Assembly (NCBI RefSeq): GCF_004792685.1
Contig: NZ_SRXT01000001.1
Coordinates: forward strand, 1 to 64,000
Source: Sphingomonas gei
Lineage (GTDB): Bacteria > Pseudomonadota > Alphaproteobacteria > Sphingomonadales > Sphingomonadaceae
Reading direction: 5' to 3'
Length of the DNA: 64,000 nucleotides
In this document: positions 8,715 through 16,471 of the stretch, piece by piece
Position numbering within the stretch: the stretch's first letter is position 1
Layout of the letters: each line of letters begins with the position of its first letter
Translations under genes and position numbers: made by a program
The notes under the pieces: generated by a model
Told to the model about the DNA's origin: nothing
Database searches by the model: none
The model's input: the letters and a program-made list of their open reading frames with translations, nothing else

Positions 8715-9349
8715 GGCACGGCGCCGCAACGGCGGCAGCAATTCTGCTGCTCGGGCTCGGCGCGTGCAATAGCGGCGGCCAGGCGGGCAACAACAGCGCC
8801 GACGATCTGGTGATCACCACCGGTGCCGAAAATGCCGCGGGCGGTGCGGAAGTGGTGGCGGTGGGCCCCGATACCAGCGTGCTCAACGCAGCAGCGACGC
8901 CCATGAACGAGCGCGAGGCGGTGCTCGGCCTGCTCAACAAGCGCAACGGCGTGGCGCGCGAGTTCAAGCTCAAGCCCGGCCAGGCGGCGCGGAGCGGCGA
9001 CGTCATCGTTCGGCTGCGTGCCTGCGACAAGACTGCGCCGTGGGAAGCCGACCAGTTGACCGGCGCATTCGTGCAGATCGACGTCGAGCAGCTCGACAAG
9101 AGCTGGCGGCGGGTCTTCTCAGGCTGGCTGTACAAGGAGCGTCCGGCGCTCAACGTCGTTCAGCATCCGATTTACGACGTCTGGCCCAAGAGTTGCGCGA
9201 TGACTTTCCGCGACAATGGGCCGGACAGCGTGCCGGCGCCGGGCGCGGCCGAGCGTTCGAGCGCGAAGAAATCACCATCGACCAGGGGCGCGCCGACCGA
9301 GAGTCCTGCCGCCGAATCGCCGAGCGCCGCGCCCAGCAACGCCACGTAA
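8711..9349 (+). CDS. DUF2155 lipoprotein
   Basis: A 212-residue protein with a lipoprotein signal (LLGLGAC, Cys near residue 19) and a DUF2155 core at about 90-165 (KRNGVAREFKLKPG, RLRACDKTAPWE, FSGWLYKERPALNVVQHPIYDVWPKSC). The C-terminal 45 residues are low-complexity Pro/Ala/Ser. DUF2155 genes commonly follow NDUFA12 genes in alphaproteobacteria. The start is the ATG overlapping the NDUFA12 stop. Its last 178 bases run antisense over the 3' end of aat, and the extra tail corresponds to this overlap. Confidence 0.88.
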   Translation: MRHGAATAAAILLLGLGACNSGGQAGNNSADDLVITTGAENAAGGAEVVAVGPDTSVLNAAATPMNEREAVLGLLNKRNGVAREFKLKPGQAARSGDVIVRLRACDKTAPWEADQLTGAFVQIDVEQLDKSWRRVFSGWLYKERPALNVVQHPIYDVWPKSCAMTFRDNGPDSVPAPGAAERSSAKKSPSTRGAPTESPAAESPSAAPSNAT

Positions 9350-9912
9350 GCGTCGCGCGGCACCTCGACTGCGCCGAGCGTTGCAAGATGCTCGGTCTGA
9401 AACTGGCAGTCGAGCAGGGTGAATCCGCCCGCCTGGAGCCGCGCCACCAGATGCGCAAACGCAACTTTCGAGGCGTCGCGCGCCCGAGTGACCATCGATT
9501 CGCCGAAAAACGCGCGTCCCAGCGCCAGGCCGTAGAGCCCGCCGGCCATCCGATCGCCGTCCCAGCATTCGACGGAGTGCGCGAAGCCGCGGCGATGGAG
9601 TTCGATGAACACGCGCTCGATCGGGCCGTTGATCCAGGTATCGGGGCGATCCGAGGCCGATTCCGCGCAAAGCTGCAGGACACGCTCGAACGCAGTGTCG
9701 ACGGTCACCCGGAACCGGTCGGCGAGCACGGTCTTCTTCAGCGAGCGCGACAGATGGAACGAGTCGAGCGGGAGGATGCCGCGCAGCTTGGGTTCGACCC
9801 AATAGACGCTCGACGCCAGCCTGTGATCGGCCATCGGAAACACGCCCATCGCATACGCGCGCAGCACGAGATCGGGATCCAGATCCAAATGGGGCGGAAG
9901 CGGGTGACTCAT
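9172..9912 (-). CDS. aat: Leucyl/phenylalanyl-tRNA--protein transferase
   Basis: Transfers Leu or Phe from aminoacyl-tRNA to proteins with N-terminal Arg or Lys, marking them for ClpS/ClpAP (N-end rule). The 246-residue protein shows RAYAMGVFPMAD, WVEPKLRGILPLDSFH, TWINGPIERVFIELHRRGFAHSVE, GGLYGLALGRAFFGESM and DCQFQTEHLATLGAVEVPR, all typical of Aat. The start ATG at 9912 follows the ParA gene by seven bases, so the two are co-transcribed. The 3' end overlaps the convergent DUF2155 gene by 178 bp. Confidence 0.95.
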   Translation of the reverse strand: MSHPLPPHLDLDPDLVLRAYAMGVFPMADHRLASSVYWVEPKLRGILPLDSFHLSRSLKKTVLADRFRVTVDTAFERVLQLCAESASDRPDTWINGPIERVFIELHRRGFAHSVECWDGDRMAGGLYGLALGRAFFGESMVTRARDASKVAFAHLVARLQAGGFTLLDCQFQTEHLATLGAVEVPRDAYVALLGAALGDSAAGLSVGAPLVDGDFFALERSAAPGAGTLSGPLSRKVIAQLLGQTS

Positions 9913-9919
9913 CCGCGCC

Positions 9920-10651
9920 TCAACGCCTGAGCGCCAGTCTGCGTTCGATCGCCTGCCACAGGATTGCGAAGGCCTGGGCGCCGGGGCTGCGCGGCGCGAA
10001 GGCACCGACGGGCTGGCGGCGTTCGGTCATCGCCTCGACGATGCTCGCCGCGGGGATCGCCGGCCAGTCCGGGTAGGCGGCGAGCGCTTCGGCATGCAGT
10101 TTGCGCCGCCTATCGACCATCGAGAAGACCGGCATCAGCGGCACTTTGGCGTTGCGCCGCGCGAGATGGCTCTGAACCTCCCCGAAGGCACGCATGGCGA
10201 GCGCCGAAGGGATCACCGGAATTACGATCAGATCGGCGGCGCGCATCACTTGCTCGCTGGTCTCGGTGAGGCCGGGCGGGCAATCGAGCAGCACGCGGTC
10301 ATAAGCGGCGGCCAGTTCGCCGAGCAGCTTGGCGAGGCGCTTCTTCTTGTCGAGCTCGTGGAAAGTCCGGTCCAGCGCACGCAGCGACGTGTCGGCGGCG
10401 ATCAGGTCGAGACGATCGAAGGCGGTTGGTCGGGCGAGCTTGGCCGGGCTCACGTCGCGCGTGAAGATCGCCTGCGCTTCGTTGCCGCTGCGTTCCGTGC
10501 GGTCGAGCAGGAAGGTCGCCGCCGCCTGCGGGTCCAGATCCCACAGCAAGGTTCGGCGCGACGACAGCGATGCCGCGGCCCAGGCAAGGTTGACCGCCAG
10601 CGTCGTCTTACCGACGCCGCCCTTCAGGCTGTAGATCGCGATCGTCGCCAA
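9920..10651 (-). CDS. ParA-family ATPase
   Basis: A deviant Walker-type ATPase of 243 residues. The Walker A motif is SLKGGVGKTTLAVNLAW (residues 8-24), the A' motif is LLWDLDPQAAATF, and Walker B is RVLLDCPPG near 117. ParA proteins position chromosomes, plasmids or protein complexes. There is no parB beside it, so it is more likely an orphan ParA or a cellular-positioning ATPase than a partition operon member. It is the first gene of a two-gene minus-strand operon with aat. Confidence 0.9.
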   Translation of the reverse strand: MATIAIYSLKGGVGKTTLAVNLAWAAASLSSRRTLLWDLDPQAAATFLLDRTERSGNEAQAIFTRDVSPAKLARPTAFDRLDLIAADTSLRALDRTFHELDKKKRLAKLLGELAAAYDRVLLDCPPGLTETSEQVMRAADLIVIPVIPSALAMRAFGEVQSHLARRNAKVPLMPVFSMVDRRRKLHAEALAAYPDWPAIPAASIVEAMTERRQPVGAFAPRSPGAQAFAILWQAIERRLALRR

Positions 10652-10685
10652 GCGAGTCCCTCCCGTCCGGTTGCGCAGGCTGGCA

Positions 10686-10721
10686 TGAAAAAGGGCCGGC
10701 GGGGAAGCCCCGCCGGCCCTT
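10686..10721 (-). terminator. Rho-independent terminator after the 10745-11128 lipoprotein gene
   Basis: A perfect GC-rich inverted repeat (GGGCCGGCGGGG / CCCCGCCGGCCC) lies between the lipoprotein stop and the ParA start. On the minus strand it is followed by five T residues, the classic intrinsic terminator form. Confidence 0.85.
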
Positions 10722-10744
10722 GGAAACTGGAGATATGCCGCGCC

Positions 10745-11128
10745 TCAGGCGTGGCAGGTACGGTCGGCCTTGCCGGGGACGGTCACGGTGACGTTCTTCG
10801 ACGTGCCGGTCAGCTTGTAGCCGCCTGCTGCCTCGAAGGGTTGGCCGGCCTCGGGTGCCTTGAGCATCGTGCCCGGGCCACCCTTCACCGTCTTGAGCTG
10901 GACCTGCTTGTCACCCTGGAAGAAGTCGACATAGACCAGGCTGTTGTCGCCGCAACGCAGCGTCACGCTCTCGGAAATTGCGGGCGGAAGTTCGACCGGC
11001 GCAGCATTGGCCAGCTGCGACGCCATCGGATCGGGCGCAGTTGTCGTCACTTCCTCGGGTTTGTTCTCACATGCGGCAAGCGACAGAAGCGCTACGGCGG
11101 CGGCGGCGATCAGGGAGGGGTTCTTCAT
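10745..11128 (-). CDS. Hypothetical lipoprotein
   Basis: A 127-residue protein with a lipoprotein signal peptide ending LLSLAACENK, so Cys20 is probably the lipidated residue. The mature part is small and beta-rich, with two further cysteines (VTLRCGDNS and the C-terminal RTCHA) that could form a disulfide in the periplasm. No known domain is recognised. The start is the ATG at 11128, which begins the signal peptide; an upstream in-frame ATG would put a charged segment before it. An intrinsic terminator follows, and a palindrome lies 69 bases upstream of the start. Confidence 0.75.
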   Translation of the reverse strand: MKNPSLIAAAAVALLSLAACENKPEEVTTTAPDPMASQLANAAPVELPPAISESVTLRCGDNSLVYVDFFQGDKQVQLKTVKGGPGTMLKAPEAGQPFEAAGGYKLTGTSKNVTVTVPGKADRTCHA

Positions 11129-11196
11129 AGCGGCTCGTGCTTTCGGACAGGTGGCAAGAATCGTCAAGCGATTCGTGATACAAGGTCACATAATTG

Positions 11197-11210
11197 TGCT
11201 GCAGCGCAAC
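11197..11210. promoter_or_regulatory. Palindromic operator-like site (degenerate copy)
   Basis: TGCTGCAGCGCAAC resembles the perfect palindrome TGCTGCAGTGCAGCA at 38337. Both lie about 70-77 bases upstream of minus-strand genes for small exported proteins. The 285-bp gap 11129-11413 otherwise holds no recognisable gene. The motif is similar to CTGC-N-GCAG sites reported for PhaR-type repressors, but that identification is only a suggestion. Confidence 0.35.
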
Positions 11211-11413
11211 GTAACACGCTGTTTGTGTCTCCCGTGTGAACTCTATTCGGGAAACGCGTCCAAGTCCGGGATTCTCCCGAAGGCGATCTTTACGCCGCGG
11301 TGCGTCGGGTGTCGTTCGGTGACCCTTCGGCAGAGCGCATGTCGCTCAATTTCTCGTATCGTCTTGACCTGTACGCCTCACCTTCCGCAGGACGGCGCGG
11401 ACGGAGGATCGAA

Positions 11414-11893
11414 ATGCGACGATTGCTGCTCATGGGGCTATTATCGGCGCTGGCCGGGTGCGGCGGCGGGGAAGATACAGGCAATAACGGCGCCGTGCCA
11501 GTCGCGAAGCCCACGCCGAGGCCGATGCTTGGTGGAGTCGATCTCAACCAGCAGGTGCAGGCATCGGGCTCGGGCCCCTATTGGGAGATTCACGTCGCAC
11601 CGGGCACGATCACCTATGCCGACGCGCCCGATGCGGCGCATCCGACCGATTTCTATCCGGTCAGCCCGAAACTGGCCGGCGGTCGTGCGGTGTTCGACAC
11701 CAAGACGCCCGAAGCGGCGCCCGTGACCATCACCCTGACAGCTACGCCCTGCGCTGCGGGGAAAGACGCTCGACCCTTGACCGCGGAGGTGCAGATCGGT
11801 GCGCGGACGCTGCGCGGTTGCGCCGGCCCGGCGCCGCGCGTCGTCCGCCCGGCCGCTGAAACCGGAGAGAGCAATATGACGGAGGCGCAGTGA
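11414..11893 (+). CDS. Hypothetical lipoprotein
   Basis: A 159-residue predicted lipoprotein: MRRLLLMGLLSALAGC gives a lipobox with Cys16, followed by a Gly/Asn-rich linker. The mature part, around GSGPYWEIHVAPGTITY and then VTITLTATPC, resembles the small C-terminal domain of COG3650-like membrane lipoproteins. That resemblance is tentative. The start is supported by GGAGG seven bases before the ATG. It overlaps cutC by four bases (GTGA), so the two are translationally coupled. Confidence 0.75.
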   Translation: MRRLLLMGLLSALAGCGGGEDTGNNGAVPVAKPTPRPMLGGVDLNQQVQASGSGPYWEIHVAPGTITYADAPDAAHPTDFYPVSPKLAGGRAVFDTKTPEAAPVTITLTATPCAAGKDARPLTAEVQIGARTLRGCAGPAPRVVRPAAETGESNMTEAQ

Positions 11894-12645
11894 GCAGCGT
11901 CCGGCCGATGCTCGAAATCTGCGTCGACAATCCTGCGGGTCTGGATGCGGCAGTCGCCGGAGGCGCCGACCGGATCGAATTATGCTCCGCGCTCGAGCTT
12001 GGCGGGCTGACGCCCTCGGCGGCGTTGCTCGACAGGGCGGTGCGGATTGGCTGTCCCACGCACATGATGATTCGTCCCCGTGCCGGCGGTTTCGTGGTGG
12101 AGGAAGATGAGGCGCTATTGATGATCGACGAGATCCGGATGGCGGTTACGCGCGGCGCGGCCGGGATCGTGGTCGGTGCGCTGGGCGCGAATGGTCTTGA
12201 TCGCGAGAGACTCGCTCGCTTCCGCGAAGCCGCGCGCGATGCCACGATCGTGCTGCATCGCGCTATCGATCTGGTGCCCGATCCCGTAGCGGCAGTGCGC
12301 GAGGCAGCGGCGCTCGGCTATGACAAGATCCTCAGTTCGGGTGGCGCGCCGACAGCGGTCGAAGGAATGGCGACGCTGGCCGCGATGGTGGCAGCGGCCG
12401 GTGAGCGGCTGTCGATCATCGCGGGATCGGGCGTCACCCCTGCGAATGTCGCGCGGCTGGTGGCGGGTACGGGCGTGCGCGAAGTGCACGGATCGGCGAG
12501 CCGCCGGGGTTCCGAACCGGATCCCCAGACGCGGCGCCTCGGTTTCGCGACCGAGCCGCGGCGAGAGACGGACGAGACGATCGTGGCTGCGCTGCGCGCC
12601 GCGATTGCGGTGGGGGACAACGACGGAACGGTTGGGTCGATCTAA
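11890..12645 (+). CDS. cutC: Copper homeostasis protein CutC
   Basis: A TIM-barrel protein of 251 residues. Family signatures are EICVDNPAGLDAAVAGGADRIELCSALELGGLTPS, THMMIRPRAGGFVV, VLHRAIDLV, DKILSSGGAPTA and GVREVHGSA. CutC was named for copper tolerance in E. coli, though its direct role in copper handling is doubtful and the catalytic activity is unknown. The start is a GTG at 11890 inside the stop region of the upstream lipoprotein gene. Nothing nearby suggests copper-linked regulation. Confidence 0.93.
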   Translation: MSSVRPMLEICVDNPAGLDAAVAGGADRIELCSALELGGLTPSAALLDRAVRIGCPTHMMIRPRAGGFVVEEDEALLMIDEIRMAVTRGAAGIVVGALGANGLDRERLARFREAARDATIVLHRAIDLVPDPVAAVREAAALGYDKILSSGGAPTAVEGMATLAAMVAAAGERLSIIAGSGVTPANVARLVAGTGVREVHGSASRRGSEPDPQTRRLGFATEPRRETDETIVAALRAAIAVGDNDGTVGSI

Positions 12646-12660
12646 CTGTCGTCGCTACGC

Positions 12661-13158
12661 TCAGCCAAGGATCTGCGACAGCGCCTGCCACGCCGGCAGC
12701 TTGGCATCAAAGCCGATCGTGTGGAGCGGGCTGCTCGAAGGCAGCGCCACGATCGTGTAGCGGGCCGCGACATCGCCGAGCTGCCGCACGCCGTGGCGCA
12801 GCGCGGTGCCACCGTTAAAGGCAATTCCGCGCAAATCGGGCAGGCTGGCAGCCAGCGCGGCCACGTCATGCCCTTCGATGTCGCGCATCGCCGCGTCGGT
12901 GCTGCCCGGGCGCGTGGCGCTGGCGACGACGTCCCAGAGGCCGATATGCGCCGCGAGCAGCGCTTCGAGGCGTTGTTCGTAGGGCAGGGCGGCGAGGTCG
13001 TGGCCGGCGGCGGGCGAGATCAGTCGCCAGAACTGGTTCTGCGGATGGGCATAATAACGCCGCTCGGCGAGCGAGCGTTCGCCAGGTAGCGATCCAAGGA
13101 CGAGCAGGCGCGTGCGCGCGTCGACCACGGGCGGGAAGCTGTGCTTGCGCTTGCTCAC
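12661..13158 (-). CDS. DNA-deoxyinosine glycosylase (UDG superfamily)
   Basis: A 165-residue base-excision-repair enzyme of the uracil-DNA glycosylase superfamily, hypoxanthine-DNA glycosylase branch. It removes deaminated adenine (hypoxanthine) from DNA. The signatures are LVLGSLPGERSLAERRYYAHPQNQFWRLI near the N-terminus, GLWDVVASATRPGSTDAAM, and the C-terminal minor-groove loop LPSSSPLHT. Its start overlaps the vapC stop by four bases, so the repair gene appears to be expressed with the toxin-antitoxin pair upstream. Confidence 0.9.
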   Translation of the reverse strand: MSKRKHSFPPVVDARTRLLVLGSLPGERSLAERRYYAHPQNQFWRLISPAAGHDLAALPYEQRLEALLAAHIGLWDVVASATRPGSTDAAMRDIEGHDVAALAASLPDLRGIAFNGGTALRHGVRQLGDVAARYTIVALPSSSPLHTIGFDAKLPAWQALSQILG

Positions 13159-13544
13159 GCGGCGGCGGTGACGTCGGTATGGACGAAGTCGTCGCCCTTG
13201 AAGAGCAAAGGCTCGCCCGTCGCCTTGGCAAGCGCATAGGCGAAGCAGTCGCCGAAATTGAGCCGGGCGGGATGGCCTGTTCCCCTACCATAGGCCCGGT
13301 AGCCGTCCCGCCCGAGCCGCGCTTGCTCGGGCGTAACATCGCTGATCGTAAGCCGGATGCTCCAAAGCAAAGTCTCTATCAGATGCGCCTTTTCAGGGTG
13401 CCGCCGTGTGATGACGGTTGCCAATTCCATCCAGGTGCCCGCGGAGATTCGGCGCTCGCGTGCTTCCAATATCCTGCGCAGCATCATATCCCGTTCGGGC
13501 TCTTCGAGCACGATCGCCAGGATCGCCGAGGTATCGACGATCAT
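13155..13544 (-). CDS. vapC: Type II toxin, VapC-like PIN-domain ribonuclease
   Basis: A 129-residue PIN-domain protein. The four acidic metal-binding residues expected for a VapC nuclease are present: Asp4 (MIVDTSAIL), Glu40 (WMELATVI), Asp99 (NFGDCFAYALA) and Asp118 (KGDDF). VapC toxins cleave tRNA or rRNA. The partner antitoxin gene is 14 bases upstream in the same operon. The stop overlaps the glycosylase start (ATGA). Confidence 0.92.
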   Translation of the reverse strand: MIVDTSAILAIVLEEPERDMMLRRILEARERRISAGTWMELATVITRRHPEKAHLIETLLWSIRLTISDVTPEQARLGRDGYRAYGRGTGHPARLNFGDCFAYALAKATGEPLLFKGDDFVHTDVTAAA

Positions 13545-13558
13545 TTGGGCAAGCCATC

Positions 13559-13807
13559 CTAGTCATAGATATCGTCCATCCATTCCTTCGAGGATTTGCC
13601 GCGCATTTCGGGCGGCATGGACGTGACGAATTCGCGACTGATCTCCTTCACTTTCGCCAGGATTTTGGCAAACTCTTCCTCGCGCCGCTGCACTTCGCGC
13701 TCGAGCGCTAGGCGGATCACTTGTGTGACGGGCTGGCCTGTCGCATCGGCCAGCTGCCGCGCCAGGCGAACGGTTTCGGCATCGTTGATGTTGAGCTGCA
13801 CGCCCAT
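13559..13807 (-). CDS. vapB: VapB-family antitoxin (Rv0623-like)
   Basis: An 82-residue antitoxin: N-terminal GVQLNINDAETVRLARQLAD, then TGQPVTQVIRLALERE, typical of the ribbon-helix-helix Rv0623/PSK family that binds its own promoter. The acidic C-terminal tail (SSKEWMDDIYD) would wrap into the toxin. It is the first gene of the vapBC-glycosylase transcription unit, and the complex probably represses this operon. Confidence 0.9.
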   Translation of the reverse strand: MGVQLNINDAETVRLARQLADATGQPVTQVIRLALEREVQRREEEFAKILAKVKEISREFVTSMPPEMRGKSSKEWMDDIYD

Positions 13808-13876
13808 CGTTCTACCTCCGTCGCCGGGCTTTCTACCATGGCTTGCGTGCGGCTAAAAGAAGCGTAGCATCCCGCC

Positions 13877-14206
13877 ATGGCGCGCACGATCACCCGCTAC
13901 GGCGATTTCTGGCCCTATTATCTGCGCGAACACGCCAAGTCCGAGACGCGCCGACTGCATTATATCGGCACGGCGCTGACCTTCGTCTTCCTCGCGATTG
14001 CGCTGGCCCAGGGCGGCTGGTGGTGGCTGCTGGTGCCGCTCGCCGGCTACGGCTTTGCCTGGGGCGCGCATTTCGGAGTGGAGAAGAACCGGCCTGCGAC
14101 CTTCACCTATCCGCTCTGGTCGCTATTCTCGGATTATCGGATGTTCTTCCTGTGGCTGGGCGGGCGGCTGGGGCCGCATCTCAAGCGCGCGGGCGTCGCC
14201 GCATAG
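13877..14206 (+). CDS. DUF962/Mpo1-like membrane protein
   Basis: A 109-residue protein of the DUF962 (YGL010w/Mpo1-like) family. It begins RYGDFWPYYLREHAKSETRRLHYIGT, with two or three hydrophobic segments (about 30-48, 50-62) and the conserved His residues of the family (H19, H28, HFGVEKNRPAT). The yeast homologue is an Fe(II) dioxygenase in phytosphingosine breakdown. In a sphingolipid-making sphingomonad that analogy is attractive but unproven. It is a single gene divergent from vapBC. Confidence 0.88.
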   Translation: MARTITRYGDFWPYYLREHAKSETRRLHYIGTALTFVFLAIALAQGGWWWLLVPLAGYGFAWGAHFGVEKNRPATFTYPLWSLFSDYRMFFLWLGGRLGPHLKRAGVAA

Positions 14207-14252
14207 TTTCGCTTGCTTGCGGTTGGGGGGCGGGCACCCCTATCTAGCTGGC

Positions 14253-15245
14253 ATGCATGTGACATCCGATACGCTGGGCCTGATCGGCAATACTCCGCTG
14301 GTGCGGCTCAAAGGGCCGAGCGAGGCCACTGGCTGCGACATTTTCGGCAAGTGCGAATTCGCCAACCCTGGCGCGTCGGTGAAGGATCGCGCGGCCTTGT
14401 TCATCGTCCAGGATGCCGAAGAACGCGGGGCGATCGCGCCGGGCGGGACGATCGTCGAGGGCACCGCGGGCAATACCGGGATCGGTCTCGCGCTGGTTGC
14501 CAATGCCAAGGGCTACAAGACGATCATCGTCATGCCCGAGACGCAGAGCCGCGAGAAGATGGACACGCTGCGCGCGCTCGGTGCCGAGCTGGTGCTCGTG
14601 CCGGCCGCGCCGTATTCGAATCCCGGCCATTTCGTCCACACCTCGCGTCGCATCGCCGAGGAGACGCCCAACGCGATCTGGGCCAACCAGTTCGACAATA
14701 TCGCCAATCGCCGCGCGCACATCATGGGCACCGCCGAAGAGATCTGGAGCCAGATGGAGGGCCGGATCGACGGCTTCACCTGCGCGGTCGGGACGGGGGG
14801 AACGCTCGCCGGCGTGAGCCTCGGGCTCAAAGCCAGGGACGAGAAAGTGTGCATCGCGCTGAGCGACCCGCATGGCGCGGCGCTGTACGCTTATTATGCC
14901 TGCGGCGAGCTCCAGTCCGAAGGTTCTTCGGTCGCTGAAGGGATCGGGCAGGGGCGGATCACCGGCAATCTCGAAGGCGCGCTGGTCGACACCCAGTTCC
15001 GCATCTCCGATGAAGAGGGGCTCGAATGGGTGCGCCGGCTGCTCGACGAAGAGGGGCTGTGCCTCGGGCTTTCGTCGGGGATCAACGTCGCCGGCGCCGT
15101 GCGGCTGGCGAAGCAGCTCGGGCCGGGCAAAAGGATCGTGACGATCCTGTGCGACACCGGCTTTCGCTACCTGTCGACGCTCTATAACCCCGAGTGGCTG
15201 CGCGCCAAGGGGCTCCCGGTTTCAGACGGTCTGGAGGTCGTCTGA
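14253..15245 (+). CDS. cysK: Cysteine synthase A
   Basis: A PLP enzyme that makes cysteine from O-acetylserine and sulfide. The 330-residue protein has IGNTPLVRLKG at the N-terminus, the Schiff-base lysine in GASVKDRAAL (Lys44), the substrate loop EGTAGNTGIGLAL, the phosphate loop AVGTGGTLAGVSLGLK, and the C-terminal GLSSGINVAGAV followed by CDTGFRYLSTLYN. The ATG at 14253 begins the conserved HVTSDTLGLIGNTP start; the frame is open further upstream but through the DUF962 gene. It is monocistronic with no cysE nearby. Confidence 0.95.
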   Translation: MHVTSDTLGLIGNTPLVRLKGPSEATGCDIFGKCEFANPGASVKDRAALFIVQDAEERGAIAPGGTIVEGTAGNTGIGLALVANAKGYKTIIVMPETQSREKMDTLRALGAELVLVPAAPYSNPGHFVHTSRRIAEETPNAIWANQFDNIANRRAHIMGTAEEIWSQMEGRIDGFTCAVGTGGTLAGVSLGLKARDEKVCIALSDPHGAALYAYYACGELQSEGSSVAEGIGQGRITGNLEGALVDTQFRISDEEGLEWVRRLLDEEGLCLGLSSGINVAGAVRLAKQLGPGKRIVTILCDTGFRYLSTLYNPEWLRAKGLPVSDGLEVV

Positions 15246-15294
15246 CGTTCGCCTCGACAAACGGCGGGCGAGGCGTTACATTTATGCCACAGCT

Positions 15295-15594
15295 ATGAAG
15301 TCGGGATCGCAAGACTCACAGCAGGCGATGCAGCGTGTCCGGGTCGGTATGACCGGGCTGGCGATGGTGCTGGTCCTGATCGGACTGGCCAGCGCGATCT
15401 TCTCCTCGGCCAATCGCGACGATCCGGTCGAGGCGATCGGCGCCCCCAATGCGATGGTGGTTGCAAACATGACCGGCGAGCCCGGCAATACCTCCACCGC
15501 GAAGGGCAAGGACGAGCCGCTCGCCGAACTCGGCGTGGCGCCGAGCACGTCCTCGACCGACGCGGCGTCCGAGGGACAGCCCTCCCAAAACTGA
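15295..15594 (+). CDS. Small hypothetical single-pass membrane protein
   Basis: A 99-residue protein with a short cytoplasmic N-terminus, one transmembrane helix at about 17-37 (VGMTGLAMVLVLIGLASAIF) and a polar, probably periplasmic, low-complexity tail. No domain is recognised. It begins 49 bases after cysK and is followed by the long mraZ upstream region. The ATG is plausible but without a strong ribosome binding site, so confidence is moderate. Confidence 0.65.
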   Translation: MKSGSQDSQQAMQRVRVGMTGLAMVLVLIGLASAIFSSANRDDPVEAIGAPNAMVVANMTGEPGNTSTAKGKDEPLAELGVAPSTSSTDAASEGQPSQN

Positions 15595-15985
15595 CGGAGT
15601 AAGCGAGCCGCACGGCAAAATGCGCTCGTCCGAAAATCGCGGAGTCGCGAGCGATTGGGCGCAATTGTCGCAAGTTCGCGCAAGCTGCTGCTTCCCCAAA
15701 GATAGTTTCGGAAACAGGGGTGTAATCACCCTGCGGTCTCGCGTTCGCACGTCTAGAAACAGGTAGAGAACATATAGTGTCTGTAAGTAAAACAGCGTAG
15801 ATTTTAGGGGGGAAGTGGGGCAAAATCCCCCCAAATCCCCATATTTTCCGTTGTGTCCCGGCAACGTTTGTGATCAAAGGTGTGCTCAGGGGGCACGATC
15901 CCTTTTACCGTATGAAAAGCGTCGGAAGGCGGCCGGAAACCGCGATTCCGGAAACGGGGAAGGCGTGCCCAAAAGGGGTTTGGGC
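15595..15985 (+). promoter_or_regulatory. mraZ upstream control region
   Basis: This 391-bp gene-free stretch precedes the dcw cluster. It is AT-richer than its surroundings and holds a GTTTCGGAAAC mini-palindrome (15705-15715), an imperfect hairpin CAGGGGTG/CACCCTG (15715-15733) and a phased G/C-tract array (15807-15840, listed separately). The main dcw promoter is expected here, but no convincing -35/-10 pair could be fixed by eye. Confidence 0.5.
15807..15840. promoter_or_regulatory. Phased G/C-tract array, probable MraZ operator
   Basis: Four tracts (G at 15807-15812, G at 15817-15820, C at 15827-15832, C at 15837-15840) start every 10 bases, the first two on one strand and the last two on the other. 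MraZ in other bacteria binds TGGGN repeats with a 10-bp period upstream of its own operon. Here the repeats occur as two opposed pairs about 146 bases before the mraZ start. Confidence 0.5.
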
Positions 15986-16471
15986 GTGGCGGACAGGGAG
16001 CTCTTCGAGGGATTTGCGCTCCAGGCGGTCGACCTGAAGGGTCGCGTCGCCATTCCCGCAGACCTGCGCGCCGCCGCCGAGCGCAATTCCGACATTCGCC
16101 AGATCGTCGTCGGCCTCCACCCGGAGGATCCGTGCCTCTCGGCGCACGACCTGAGCTGGTCGAAAGAGAAATACGATCGGATCGACCGCAAGGAGCAGCT
16201 TGCCGCCGAGCGCGGCGAGGATGCCGACACGCGCGCCAAGCGTCGCGCCTTTGGCCAGGTCGAGAAGGCGCCGTTCGACGAGAGCGGCCGCTTCGTGATC
16301 CCGCCCTTCTTCCGGATGAAGGCGAAGATCGGCAAATGGGCGTTCTTCAACGGCAGTGGCGAGACCTTCGACGTGTGGGCGCCCGAAATACTGCTCGCCG
16401 ACGACAATGCCGACCCCGGCCTTCGCGAGATCTGCGAATATCTCTGCCAGTCAAAGGGCGTGAAGCTGTGA
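15986..16471 (+). CDS. mraZ: Transcriptional regulator MraZ
   Basis: First gene of the dcw cluster. MraZ is an AbrB-like DNA-binding protein that represses its own operon. The 161-residue protein has two MraZ/SpoVT-AbrB repeats: [23 protein letters not shown] near the start and [14 protein letters not shown] near 95-110. The start is taken as the GTG at 15986, which puts the LFEG block in the usual position; an in-frame GTG at 15965 is an alternative. Its stop overlaps the rsmH GTG start by four bases. Confidence 0.93.
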   Translation: MADRELFEGFALQAVDLKGRVAIPADLRAAAERNSDIRQIVVGLHPEDPCLSAHDLSWSKEKYDRIDRKEQLAAERGEDADTRAKRRAFGQVEKAPFDESGRFVIPPFFRMKAKIGKWAFFNGSGETFDVWAPEILLADDNADPGLREICEYLCQSKGVKL

